A stretch of 64,000 nucleotides of DNA, taken from the NCBI GenBank assembly GCA_963678205.1, contig OY782760.1, forward strand, positions 1,798,001 to 1,862,000. Direction: 5' to 3'. Origin of the DNA: G963556115 sp963678205 (GTDB lineage Bacteria; Planctomycetota; SZUA-567). Shown here in pieces: positions 34,529-43,442 of this stretch. Under the pieces are notes generated by a model. It made no database searches. It saw nothing but the letters and a program-made list of their open reading frames with translations, and was not told the origin of the DNA. The position numbers and the translations under genes are program-made. Numbering within the stretch: position 1 is the first letter of the stretch; each line of letters begins with the position of its first letter.

Positions 34529-34940
34529 ATGCTTACCAATGAATATAGGTTGGCCGGGATTATACCTTTATTTATTGTAATGATTGGGGTTAGGGGATGA
34601 TGTGACTTACTGCTATTATTCTTGGTGATCAGAAAAAGAAGCGTGAGTGGAAAGAGACCTTTGACTATCCTTCACTATGTGAAAAATTTCTAGGAAAAGC
34701 TGGAAAGTTGATTGCTGTGCTGGCAAATATGCTGATTTTGTATGGCCTGTTGAACGCTTACTTTATTAACGACACTAAAATTTCAACAACTATGCTTAAT
34801 AATCAATGACATAATACAATTGTATTTTTTGGTTTTGCTGCTTTTCTTCTTATTATTGCCTGTTTAAATCTTTCATTTTTTCAGAAGCTAATATTCTGTT
34901 TAGTGTCTGTCTGGCTACGGCATTTATTTTCTTAGTAGTA
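34529..34940 (+). pseudogene. Decayed amino acid permease (HAAAP/SdaC type)
   Basis: Starts MLTNEYRLAGIIPLFIVMIG and then loses frame. A second frame continues AIILGDQKKKREWKETFDYP, then KFLGKAGKLIAVLANMLILY, and reaches a stop near 34807. Membrane-type sequence (FFGFAAFLLIIACLNLS) continues to about 34935. The SLCEKFLGKAGKLIAVLANML part matches hydroxy/aromatic amino acid permeases, the family of serine transporters SdaC and DlsT. The rest of the gene is missing: the sequence jumps directly to a serine dehydratase fragment. Confidence 0.6.
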
Positions 34941-35197
34941 ATGGGCCTTGAGCATCATATAGGTCTTACTTGTGATACAATTTTTTGACTGGTTCAGATA
35001 CCATGTATTGGGAGAAATGCCTTTGCTGCAGTTAGAGTAATTTCATATGCTGAGTATGCGTTGTTATCTGATGCAGGCACAGGGTCATTTATGATGAGGT
35101 TGTGCTGACAATGATGAGAATAGGTAAGGATATGTCTTTTCTCTATCATGAGACAGCACTCGGTGTATTTGCTGAGGTCTTTGATTATAAAGAGTAA
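34941..35197 (+). pseudogene. L-serine dehydratase fragment
   Basis: Reads MGLEHHIGLTCDTIF, in-frame stop, LVQIPCIGRNAFAAVRVISY, AEYALLSDAGTGSF, then after a frame break DEVVLTMMRIGKDMSFLYHE. This is the C-terminal half of the iron-sulfur L-serine ammonia-lyase alpha domain, in which LTCDPxxGLVQIPCIxRN carries cluster cysteines. The GG after the Asp-Pro pair is replaced by a stop, and one frameshift is visible near 35092. It abuts the permease fragment, so an internal deletion fused two genes of a serine-utilisation operon. Confidence 0.75.
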
Positions 35198-35211
35198 TTC
35201 TTTATAAATTT

Positions 35212-35257
35212 TATCAGGGAATACACTGAAATATTATTTATAGTGTATTCCCTGATA
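35212..35257. terminator. Bidirectional hairpin
   Basis: Perfect 16-base arms (35212-35227 and 35242-35257, beginning TATCAGGGAATACACT). The stop codon of the YhcC-type gene lies inside the loop. Confidence 0.75.
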
Positions 35258-36160
35258 TGTACTGCGTCTTTGAAATTCCTGCTCAATTGCATATCTTACA
35301 CCATTATGATCCAGACACCAGTCTGGTGCAATATGTCGTTCTCTGGTGGTAGATGCTCCCCATAGTCGATGAATTACTATTTTTGGCGGCGTCATTTCCA
35401 GCAGATCACAGACAAGTTTTACGTGCTCTGTTTGAGTCGGTATTTTGAAGGGGCTATTTAGATACTCTTTTCCCAGTCTGCTATCTTTTACAATATGGAG
35501 ATTATGAATCTTCAGACCGTTGGTACCAGCTGCGATTGAGGTTTTAAGTGTGCGATGTGCATCTTTTTCGGTTTCTTCCGGCAGACCTGTTATAATATGA
35601 GTACAGAGTTCAATCCCTCTGTCTTTACTGAGTTGCATGGCTTTGATATAATCTTCAGTTGTATGCCCTCTATTCATCTTATTTAGTGTCTTGTCATTTG
35701 CTGATTGCAGACCATATTCTAACTGTATATAGCTGTTTTTTGCCAGTTCTTCTATCATTGATAATTTTTCTTCATCAATACAGTCTGGTCTGGTACCGAT
35801 TGCTATTCCTACAACGCCTTCAATATTCAGTGCTTCCTTGTAGAGTTTATAGAGCTCTTCTGTATTTGCGTGGGTGTTGGTGTAGGCTTGAAAATAAGCG
35901 ATATATAGACGTACTCCGAGGCGTTTTCTAAGTATTTTTACCCCAAGTTCTGTCTGCTCTCTGACTGTACGCTCTTTGGAGCGTGGATTGGGATTGAAGG
36001 ATGAGTTCTCGCACCAGGCACAGCCGGTTTCTTCTTTTCCTTTTATTCTGTTGGGACAGCCAAATCCGGCGTCTATTGAGATCTTATGAACTTTTTCTCC
36101 AAACTTATTTTTTAGGTAGTTGCCAAATTTATTGTAGTAGTAGTTGTCAAAAGGTAGCAT
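35234..36160 (-). CDS. Radical SAM protein, YhcC family (TIGR01212)
   Basis: 308 residues. SIDAGFGCPNR followed by GCAWCENSSF gives the spaced cysteine motif of this family instead of the standard CxxxCxxC. FQAYTNTHA, IGTRPDCI and LEYGLQS are also conserved. The C-terminus has HRLWGASTTRERHIAPDW. Biological role is not established. The gene is transcribed divergently from the aspartase-like gene across 90 bases. Confidence 0.9.
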   Translation of the reverse strand: MLPFDNYYYNKFGNYLKNKFGEKVHKISIDAGFGCPNRIKGKEETGCAWCENSSFNPNPRSKERTVREQTELGVKILRKRLGVRLYIAYFQAYTNTHANTEELYKLYKEALNIEGVVGIAIGTRPDCIDEEKLSMIEELAKNSYIQLEYGLQSANDKTLNKMNRGHTTEDYIKAMQLSKDRGIELCTHIITGLPEETEKDAHRTLKTSIAAGTNGLKIHNLHIVKDSRLGKEYLNSPFKIPTQTEHVKLVCDLLEMTPPKIVIHRLWGASTTRERHIAPDWCLDHNGVRYAIEQEFQRRSTYQGIHYK

Positions 36161-36250
36161 TATTAATCCTTTATATTTATTGTTTGACTCAATATGGAAT
36201 TATAGCAATAATATCATTTATAAAAAGTGTTTATTTGTTAAGGATTTATT

Positions 36251-37660
36251 ATGAGTTTATATAGAGTAGAGTCTGATCAGCTGGGTGAGTTGAATGTGGT
36301 GGAGGACTCATTATTTGGGATCCATGCTCTTAGGGCGAGTGAAAATTTTAATCTCGCTGGCAGGAAAGTAAATGATAAGCTTATTAGAGCTTACGGGGCA
36401 GTAAAACTTGCCTGTATCAAAGTCAACCGCAGTCTAAAATACTGGGATGATAAAGCTAAAGAAGAAGCTATGGAACGTGCAGCTCTGGAAATGTCTGAAG
36501 GACTTCTGTCTGGTAGCATAATTGTTGATGCTTTTCAAGGTGGCGCTGGTACAAGCCTTAATATGAATGTCAATGAAGTTATTGCAAACAGAGCGTTGCA
36601 GATTCTTGGACGTGAGCTTGGGGATTATAAATATATTTCACCTCTTGATGATATAAATTTGCACCAGTCTACAAATGATACTTTTCCTACTGCTTTAAAA
36701 GTTGCTGCTACAAAAGCAGTAAATGAACTTGAGGAAGAATTGGCTGAATTGCAGTCTGCTTTTCAGGAGAAGGAGAAAGAATTTGCCGGTATTGTAAAGG
36801 TTGGGCGTACACAGTATCAGGATGCAGTACTCACAACTTTAGGGCGTGAATTCTCGGCTTATGCGGAGTGTTTTAATCGTGACCGGTGGCGGGTCTATAA
36901 ATGCGCTGAACGACTTAGAGTTATAAATCTTGGTGGTACTGCGATCGGCAGTGGACTCGGAGCGCCTAGGCCGTTTATCTTTAGAGCTACTGATACATTA
37001 CGCGAGATAACTGGTCTTGGGTTGGCGCGGGCAGAGAATATGGTAGAAGCAACTCAGAATGCGGATGTTTTTGTTGAGGTGTCTGGTATACTCAAAGCTT
37101 GTGCAGCTAACTTTATAAAAATAGCCTCGGACCTTCGTCTGCTGTCTTCTGGACCTGAAGCAGGAATCGGTGAAATAACCCTTCCTCCTATGCAGGCTGG
37201 TTCATCGATTATGCCGCTTAAAGTTAATCCGGTTATTGCTGAGTCTGTGACTCAAGGGGCGATGAATGTAATGGGTAATGATTTGGTGATTGCGCATGCG
37301 GTGTCTTCTGGATCTCTTGAGTTGAATGCATTTTTACCTATTGTTGCTGATAAGCTGCTGGAGAGTATTGAGATTCTTAGAAAAGCTGCTTATGTGCTCA
37401 GAATTAAGTGTATTAATGGGATAGAGGCTTCAAAAGAGAGGTGTGCTAGGCATATTGATGCTAGTACGGCAGTGGTTACTGCATTGCTGCCGAAGTTGAG
37501 CTATAATGAATGTGCCCGGGTAGCAAAAGCTTCATTTGAAACAGGCAAAACTATACGTGAAATTGTTCTTGCTGAAGGAATAATGACTTCTAAGGAATTT
37601 GATGCACTTCTAACCCCAGAAGCTGTTTGCAGGTTGGGCATGCCTGCTATAAAGAAATAA
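36251..37660 (+). CDS. aspA: Aspartate ammonia-lyase-like protein
   Basis: Fumarase/aspartase superfamily, 469 residues. The signature GSSIMPLKVNP (about 317-327), with the catalytic Ser in the flexible loop, is present, and DDINLHQSTNDTFPTALKV and KVGRTQYQDAVLTTLG are typical. Aspartases read GSSIMPAKVNPVIPEV; class II fumarases are close relatives, and this copy is divergent at the N-terminus, so the substrate is likely but not certain to be aspartate. Ribosome site AAGGATTTATT. It stands alone. Confidence 0.8.
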   Translation: MSLYRVESDQLGELNVVEDSLFGIHALRASENFNLAGRKVNDKLIRAYGAVKLACIKVNRSLKYWDDKAKEEAMERAALEMSEGLLSGSIIVDAFQGGAGTSLNMNVNEVIANRALQILGRELGDYKYISPLDDINLHQSTNDTFPTALKVAATKAVNELEEELAELQSAFQEKEKEFAGIVKVGRTQYQDAVLTTLGREFSAYAECFNRDRWRVYKCAERLRVINLGGTAIGSGLGAPRPFIFRATDTLREITGLGLARAENMVEATQNADVFVEVSGILKACAANFIKIASDLRLLSSGPEAGIGEITLPPMQAGSSIMPLKVNPVIAESVTQGAMNVMGNDLVIAHAVSSGSLELNAFLPIVADKLLESIEILRKAAYVLRIKCINGIEASKERCARHIDASTAVVTALLPKLSYNECARVAKASFETGKTIREIVLAEGIMTSKEFDALLTPEAVCRLGMPAIKK

Positions 37661-37670
37661 TAACAGTTTT

Positions 37671-38450
37671 TTATATATTAGTAATTTTTATAAGAATGAC
37701 TGCTTTTAGATCTTTAAAACTCAGAATATAATCTTCTGGCTGAACTCTTCGTATAAGGGTTTTACCATCTTGGCCGGTAAGACCTCTAAAGACTTGTTTC
37801 GCATCTGGAGTAATTGTCAGAGTAAATTCTGCTTGGGATTTTGGCTTGTTATCATAACTAAAGGTTATGTTAATTGATGCGATTTCGCTTGATACTTTCT
37901 TTAGAATAAGGTCTATGCTGTATTTGCCCTTATTAAAATTTTGCTCGAGAATATTCTTATTACCAGCTAAATTGAACCTTATCTCTCCCATGTGTTCTTC
38001 TGTACGCTCTATACAGTGGGTGGGGCGCTTGATCTTGCTTATTACCGATATTCTTGAGTCTGTTGCTAACTTCTCAGGTAGGTCTTGCCAGTTATTTGCA
38101 TTCATACTGACTACAGTTCTGATATTTTGTAACACTAGAAGAAGGCACCGTTTGCAGCTGGAAATATGCTTCTCAGCTTGATTTATCTTGGCAGTAGAGG
38201 CTTTGTGCTCAGCAATCTCAATAATATCGTCTTCGCTGAGGCATTCAGCAGTTTCTTCATAATTCTGTCCAGGGGAAGAAGTGAGAATATTCAGTGAAAT
38301 TTGGGTTGTAAGTTCGCGTAGGCGCGAAAGAAGCTGCTCTGAGGTAGAGCACTCTGAAAGTTTTTCTAAAACTTCTTCGCGCTGGCTTTGGGAAAGTTCA
38401 TTATCAAGGAAGCGTGAAAGTTCTTCTAAGGTTAATTTTGGTGAATCCAT
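37671..38450 (-). CDS. Anti-sigma factor-like zinc-motif protein
   Basis: 259 residues. The N-terminus LEELSRFLDNELSQSQREEVLEKLSEC resembles anti-sigma and zinc-finger HC2 proteins, and AEKHISSCKRCLLL contains the HxxxCxxC metal motif at about 95-101. The C-terminal half looks like a beta-rich domain (TFSYDNKPKSQAEFTLTITPDAKQ) with no transmembrane helix. It lies 26 bases after the sigma-factor gene and is probably its cytoplasmic partner. Confidence 0.7.
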   Translation of the reverse strand: MDSPKLTLEELSRFLDNELSQSQREEVLEKLSECSTSEQLLSRLRELTTQISLNILTSSPGQNYEETAECLSEDDIIEIAEHKASTAKINQAEKHISSCKRCLLLVLQNIRTVVSMNANNWQDLPEKLATDSRISVISKIKRPTHCIERTEEHMGEIRFNLAGNKNILEQNFNKGKYSIDLILKKVSSEIASINITFSYDNKPKSQAEFTLTITPDAKQVFRGLTGQDGKTLIRRVQPEDYILSFKDLKAVILIKITNI

Positions 38451-38476
38451 ATTGTACTCTCATTATTAATTAAATT

Positions 38477-39367
38477 TTAATTCTGACGTAGTTTTCGTAA
38501 AAGTTCTGCCGATCCTGACCTGCATCTGCTGATACTGCTGGCAAGTGTTCCTTCACTAATTTTTAGTAATGCTGCGAGTTCTCTGTAAGGTGCGGTTACT
38601 ATTCCACCCATACCTGAAAGATCACTCAGAATATTTTCGTATTCTCTACGACGTTTATTCAGCTTTCTCTCTATTTCCTCTTTTTCTACTAGCTCAGCTG
38701 ATGTTAGATTGTTCAAATTATTGGTTAAAGCTGTAAGCTTCTTTTCGTATGTTGTCTTCCAGTAATATGCTCTGGATAATTTGTCGTATCGTGTTTTCAG
38801 TTTATCCTGGTCTTCGCGGAGGTTTTCTTCTAGTTTTGCTATATTTTCACTGGTTTGAATAAGGCTCTGTCCACTTTCTTTGGCAATCCAAGATATTTCC
38901 TCACTCTCAAGAAAGAAGGTGTCGCATAGGAGTAGTTTGAACATAACTCTGCATTTTATGTGCATGAGATCAAGTAAACTCTTGCGTTCTTCAAGCCTTC
39001 GATTTTCATGCGTTGGGAAGGAGTTTTCTTCAAATTCAATGTTGAAGGGCTCATTTGGCAGACTTCTAACATAATCAAGATATAAATTCCTGATTACAGT
39101 ACCAATCCATGTGGAGAATCTAGCCCCTTTTTTCTTGTCATATTTTGCAAGGGTGTCGCGTTCTCTTATCTTTTCAACAGCATATATTAAAAATCCGGAA
39201 AGCTCTTCTTCATTAGCTCCGAATATTCTGTTGGGTAGCCAGTAAATAGCCTGCATATACCTTCCGAGTAATTCTCTTTCAGCTGCTTCAATGCCTTCTT
39301 TACATAGCGCCGCAAGAGTTTCATCTGTGTGGTGCTTGAATTGTTCTTGGTGTTCGTTCGTCTCCAT
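38477..39367 (-). CDS. ECF-type sigma factor with long coiled-coil linker
   Basis: 296 residues from the ATG at 39367; an ATG 17 codons upstream is possible. Residues about 20-120 form sigma region 2 (YAVEKIRERDTL, FSTWIGTVIRNLYLDYVRS). The C-terminal 60 residues (YRELAALLKISEGTLASSISRCRSGS) form region 4. Between them lies a charged, helical stretch of more than 100 residues, far longer than the usual ECF linker. It probably directs RNA polymerase to a stress regulon under control of the adjacent anti-sigma protein. Confidence 0.75.
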   Translation of the reverse strand: METNEHQEQFKHHTDETLAALCKEGIEAAERELLGRYMQAIYWLPNRIFGANEEELSGFLIYAVEKIRERDTLAKYDKKKGARFSTWIGTVIRNLYLDYVRSLPNEPFNIEFEENSFPTHENRRLEERKSLLDLMHIKCRVMFKLLLCDTFFLESEEISWIAKESGQSLIQTSENIAKLEENLREDQDKLKTRYDKLSRAYYWKTTYEKKLTALTNNLNNLTSAELVEKEEIERKLNKRRREYENILSDLSGMGGIVTAPYRELAALLKISEGTLASSISRCRSGSAELLRKLRQN

Positions 39368-39554
39368 AATCTTATATATTCTGTATTTAACCTTGTAGGT
39401 CAAGTAAATTATTGGCATAAGTCGTTTTATATTGATAAAATCTATGTATAATGATTATGATATTGAGTGGAACATGATTACGTTCTGATTGCGACATATA
39501 AAGTTAGAGTTGTAGAAGCTAATTTACTATAATTTTATTATCTGGGAGGTTTTA

Positions 39555-40094
39555 ATGCTTAGATTTTTTAGTATTATTATTTTATTATATTCTATTTTTA
39601 TAATGGGGTGCTCTGATGATTTGGTGTATAATAGTACACAAACTTCATCCGTTTATGGGTTGGTAGGTAGTAAAAAAGACTTTAATAAATCAAATTCAGA
39701 AATTGCACATGGTATATTTGCGGGGATCAATCAAATACGCAGTAAAAATGGACTATCCAGGTTGAGGAGAGCCCCTGAGCTTGATGCTGTAGCTATGGAA
39801 TATTCTAAGCGAATGGCAAAAGCTGGAGCTATATCTCACGTTGATTCTAATGGTAAACGGATGGAGGATCGACTTGAAGAATTCAGTATAGTCGATTGGT
39901 CTGAGGCGGGAGAGAACCTTGCAAGCAGTACTGCAGGTGCTGAACCTGTACAGTCAGCTTTATGGGGGTGGCAACGTTCGCCTGGACATATGGAGAATAT
40001 TCTGCTTCCTACCTTCGTCTATACAGGTGTAGGGGCTTATAAAGATCCTGTGTCTGGTGAAGTATTTATTACACAACTATTTTTGACACCTTGA
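39555..40094 (+). CDS. Secreted CAP/SCP-domain lipoprotein
   Basis: 179 residues. The signal peptide ends in a lipobox (IMGC, Cys19). The mature part is a CAP domain: INQIRSKNGLSRL, AMEYSKRMAKAGAISHVD, AGENLASS and WQRSPGHMENIL, the conserved His/Glu frame. Bacterial CAP lipoproteins are mostly of unknown function. Ribosome site GGGAGG. It stands at the start of a same-strand run that continues with another lipoprotein and rsmA. Confidence 0.88.
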   Translation: MLRFFSIIILLYSIFIMGCSDDLVYNSTQTSSVYGLVGSKKDFNKSNSEIAHGIFAGINQIRSKNGLSRLRRAPELDAVAMEYSKRMAKAGAISHVDSNGKRMEDRLEEFSIVDWSEAGENLASSTAGAEPVQSALWGWQRSPGHMENILLPTFVYTGVGAYKDPVSGEVFITQLFLTP

Positions 40095-40151
40095 GATTTG
40101 GTGCTTATTTTATACTGATAATTTGACTCACCTTTATTAAGGAGATGATTT

Positions 40152-40673
40152 ATGAATAAATTTGTACTGGCTTCTGTTTGTGTTGTCTTTTGTGCTTTAT
40201 TTGTGCTTTCTGGTTGCGAGGTTCAGGGCACTGCGACTAACACCTCACATAATGTCGAGCTTGAAAAATCGGTTGCAACTTTTGCAAATTCAATTGATCC
40301 ATATGAAAAGTACACAAGAAATGAAATTTATGCGATGCTTGAGGAGTTTATGTATTCACATCCTTCTGTGTATGCGTCTGGGTTTGCTGTGACAGGAGCA
40401 ATGGGCAATCTAAAGGACTTTAATTATATTTATAAAGATGGAACTACTTTTATAACAATTGATGGTTTTGACTATGGTTCTGTAGATGAAAGTGTGCTTG
40501 AATCATTCAAAGAGCAGGTAGCTATTGGAGAGCAGTTCTGGAGTCAGCAATATGTAAGAGAAGATGGTTCTGGTAATAAAATTAATGTAAGTACATTGTT
40601 TACACCAATTGTAAATGATTCTGGTAATGTTATATACGTACTTACTGTTGATCAAATTGAGGAGAATGAATAA
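40152..40673 (+). CDS. Lipoprotein with a Cache-like domain
   Basis: 173 residues with the signal peptide MNKFVLASVCVVFCALFVL and a lipobox (LSGC, Cys22). The mature part (EIYAMLEEFMYSHPSVYASGFAV, FTPIVNDSGNVIYVLTVD) resembles single Cache/PAS-like extracellular sensor domains. There is no signalling domain, so it may be a ligand-binding lipoprotein. It is followed three bases later by rsmA. Family call is tentative. Confidence 0.65.
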   Translation: MNKFVLASVCVVFCALFVLSGCEVQGTATNTSHNVELEKSVATFANSIDPYEKYTRNEIYAMLEEFMYSHPSVYASGFAVTGAMGNLKDFNYIYKDGTTFITIDGFDYGSVDESVLESFKEQVAIGEQFWSQQYVREDGSGNKINVSTLFTPIVNDSGNVIYVLTVDQIEENE

Positions 40674-40676
40674 CTA

Positions 40677-41579
40677 ATGGCAGATGCTAGGCACTTGCGG
40701 CGCAAAGAAAAATTAATGGCTCTATTTGAGCGTCATGGAATGAGTCCGAGGATTAGATGGGGGCAGAATTTTTTACTAGATAAAAATCAGGTGAATTTTA
40801 TTGCTCGTACTGGGATGGCAAATAATGAAGATATTATTTTAGAAGTTGGGCCAGGTACTGGTTTTTTGTCAAAAGAATTGGCAAAAACAGGGGCTACGCT
40901 TCTCGCGGTTGAGCTTGATCACGGTATGGCAGGGTTAGTTGGTGCGGAGATGAAGGGGTTTCCTAATTTTTATCTGATGGAAGCGGATATTCTTGCCAGT
41001 AAATCTGAAATAAACCCTGAGGTCTTAAATAGACTGCGAGAAATGTATGAAGCACGAGGAGGAAACTTGAAGTGTATTTCAAATCTTCCTTACTCTGCTG
41101 GAACTCCGTTCTCTGCAAATATATATGAGTCTGATCTGCCGTGGCATAGCGGGGTATATCTTTTACAGCTAGAAGTTACTGAGCGTATGGTTGCAAAGCC
41201 TGGCAGTAAGAATTATGGTTCTTTATCAATCAAGACTGCACTTGGAGCTAAAAAAGCAAAGATTGAAAGAAAAGTGCCGCCACAAGTATTCTGGCCAAGG
41301 CCGAAGGTTGACTCTGGCGTTATTAGAATTGAATTTAAGCCACTTGAAGAACGAATGGCTATTCCGTGGAGTGACCTTAGAAGGGTATGTGTCTCTGTTT
41401 TTAATTCTAGAAGAAAGAGTATACGTAATGCTCTTAAAGGATTAATTGATAAGAAAGATGTTCTTACTTTTCTTGGGGATCTTGAGATTGACCCAGAAAT
41501 AAGAGGACAGAAATTGACCCCTGAACAGTTCTTAAAATGTGCTGAGCATCTAAAGGTTTATGAAGATAGTAAAAAGTAA
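40677..41579 (+). CDS. rsmA: 16S rRNA dimethyladenosine transferase
   Basis: KsgA/RsmA, 300 residues. RWGQNFLLDKNQ, the SAM-binding LEVGPGTGFLSKELA, the catalytic NLPY in CISNLPYSAGTP, and VFNSRRKSIRNAL are all family blocks. It dimethylates the two adenines near the 3' end of 16S rRNA during small-subunit maturation. It begins three bases after the preceding lipoprotein gene, so they are co-transcribed. Confidence 0.92.
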   Translation: MADARHLRRKEKLMALFERHGMSPRIRWGQNFLLDKNQVNFIARTGMANNEDIILEVGPGTGFLSKELAKTGATLLAVELDHGMAGLVGAEMKGFPNFYLMEADILASKSEINPEVLNRLREMYEARGGNLKCISNLPYSAGTPFSANIYESDLPWHSGVYLLQLEVTERMVAKPGSKNYGSLSIKTALGAKKAKIERKVPPQVFWPRPKVDSGVIRIEFKPLEERMAIPWSDLRRVCVSVFNSRRKSIRNALKGLIDKKDVLTFLGDLEIDPEIRGQKLTPEQFLKCAEHLKVYEDSKK

Positions 41580-41679
41580 TTTAGTATTTCCTGTTTGAAA
41601 ATTATAAAAGTGCCGCCTGAAATTATATAAGTGGTCATTTTTAAGGTTGTTTTCGTTTATCTTTTTTTAGGAGATTGAG

Positions 41680-41913
41680 ATGGGACCTGAATATTTTTGG
41701 ATGGGAGGAATGTGGATGTTTCCCATAATTGTTGTTGTACTTTTGGTAGTAATAGCTCTTATATTCTTTAGTAAAAATGGGAAAACTCCATCCTGCTGGA
41801 AGCCTGATGGTTCTAGTAATAATGAGTCTGCGCTGGATTTGTTGAAAAAGCGTTATGCCAGTGGTGAAATAACTAAAGAGGAATTTGAAGAAATAAAAAA
41901 AGACATTAAGTAA
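41680..41913 (+). CDS. Small membrane protein with SHOCT domain
   Basis: 77 residues. One hydrophobic helix (FPIIVVVLLVVIALIFF) is followed by LDLLKKRYASGEITKEEFEEIKKDI, the SHOCT motif. Such proteins are common and uncharacterised. Ribosome site TTAGGAGATTGAG. It is separated from rsmA by 100 bases and precedes the GT2 gene. Confidence 0.85.
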   Translation: MGPEYFWMGGMWMFPIIVVVLLVVIALIFFSKNGKTPSCWKPDGSSNNESALDLLKKRYASGEITKEEFEEIKKDIK

Positions 41914-42116
41914 AAAATGGCAGATTTTTTGTAGTATTTCTTAAATACCAGTGGTTATATTTATAAAAAAGTTATGAGCTGATTTCTATGATTTAGGAAT
42001 TAGCTCATTTTTATAAGTTTTAAAGTTGTAATATAGTGGATTTATTTTTGCGAATTCATAAAATACTATAAATTAAATTTTTCTTGAATTTTATGCTGTA
42101 GAAAGGTTGTTGCTAA

Positions 42117-43202
42117 ATGAGTGAAATCGAACTTTCTGTAATTATTCCAACATATAATGAACATGATAATGTCAGGCCAATCATTGCTAAGCTGGAAGAT
42201 GCGCTTGCAGGTATTGCCTGGGAAGCGATATTTGTCGATGATGATTCACCTGACGGTACTGCTAAAGAGGTGAAAGAGGTTGGTAAAACTAAATCCAATA
42301 TCAGGGTGCTGCATAGAATAGGAAGACGGGGGCTGTCTTCAGCATGTATTGAAGGAATGCACTTGTCAACTGCAGCTTATATGGCCGTAATTGATGGTGA
42401 TATGCAGCATGATGAAACAAGACTGCCGGCAATGCTTGAATGCATGAAGAGCGGTGCTGATATAGTAGTCGGTACTCGTTATGCAGGTGAGGGGAGTACT
42501 GGTGACTGGGATGTTGCTAGAATTGGGATGAGTAAATTTGCTACAATACTTGGAAATTTTCTACTCAGAAAGAACAAAACTAGTGACCCTATGAGCGGTT
42601 TCTTTATGCTTGGAAGGAAACTCTTTGATGAAGTGTCTGGAAAACTCGCGAGTGATGGTTTCAAGATTCTTCTTGATATCCTAGCCTCAGCAAAGAGAAC
42701 ACTCAATATTAAGGAAGTCTCTTATACCTTTAGAACACGTGAGTTTGGCGAGAGTAAGCTTACTCTCAGTGTTTTGGGTGATTTTGCTACATTACTTATT
42801 GAAAAGAGTGTCGGCCGTTTTGTCCCAGCTAAGTTTGTAATGTTTGCTATTGTTGGGTTTATTGGACTTGTGGCTCATCTCTGTATTCTTGGTATTCTTA
42901 ATAAACTCTTAGGTATTGATTTTACTACTTCACAGATTGTTGCTACTTTTGTAGCAATAGTATGTAATTTCTACTTTAATAATATATTTACTTATGGTAG
43001 TACCCCATTAAAGGGTCCCAGAATGGTGCTGGGATTTGTCTTATTTTTGATAATTTGTGGTATCGGAGCTATACCTAATGTGCTGTTAGCACGATTCTTA
43101 TACTTTGATAATATCTATTGGATGGGAGCAGGAGCAGCTGGTATTATTGTGACAGCTATTTGGAATTATTCTATATCTTCACGAATAGTATGGAGAAGAT
43201 AA
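42117..43202 (+). CDS. GT2 (DPM1-like) glycosyltransferase fused to GtrA
   Basis: 361 residues. Residues 1-230 are a DPM1-type GT-A domain: VIIPTYNEHDNV, the metal/nucleotide-binding DDDSPDGT, VIDGDMQHDE and GTRYAGEG. Residues about 235-361 are four membrane helices of the GtrA family (KFVMFAIVGFIGLVAHLC). Such fusions transfer a sugar to a polyprenyl phosphate, and the GtrA part is thought to flip it. The role may be in cell-surface glycan or protein glycosylation. Confidence 0.9.
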   Translation: MSEIELSVIIPTYNEHDNVRPIIAKLEDALAGIAWEAIFVDDDSPDGTAKEVKEVGKTKSNIRVLHRIGRRGLSSACIEGMHLSTAAYMAVIDGDMQHDETRLPAMLECMKSGADIVVGTRYAGEGSTGDWDVARIGMSKFATILGNFLLRKNKTSDPMSGFFMLGRKLFDEVSGKLASDGFKILLDILASAKRTLNIKEVSYTFRTREFGESKLTLSVLGDFATLLIEKSVGRFVPAKFVMFAIVGFIGLVAHLCILGILNKLLGIDFTTSQIVATFVAIVCNFYFNNIFTYGSTPLKGPRMVLGFVLFLIICGIGAIPNVLLARFLYFDNIYWMGAGAAGIIVTAIWNYSISSRIVWRR

Positions 43203-43331
43203 CAGTTTTGAATGCTTCTTGTCTGATTGTTCCCGTAAATTGATATTTTTTATAAAATATAATACAATATTGTATAAAGCATAAAATATCTCTTGTTATC
43301 GATATAATATCCTTTAAAATATGATGAAAAT

Positions 43332-43364
43332 ACTTTGATACTATTGGTTGTGTAGTATCAAAGT
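43332..43364 (+). terminator. Hairpin upstream of the PFK gene
   Basis: ACTTTGATACTA (43332-43343) and TAGTATCAAAGT (43353-43364) are perfect arms with a nine-base loop, between the GT2 stop and the PFK start. A terminator of the GT2 gene or a leader structure. Confidence 0.5.
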
Positions 43365-43442
43365 TATTCTTAAAAAACACAATAATTGTTGTCGGTTTTT
43401 ATTTTTAGTTTTATGTTGTATATAGTTATGAGGAGTTTTAAC

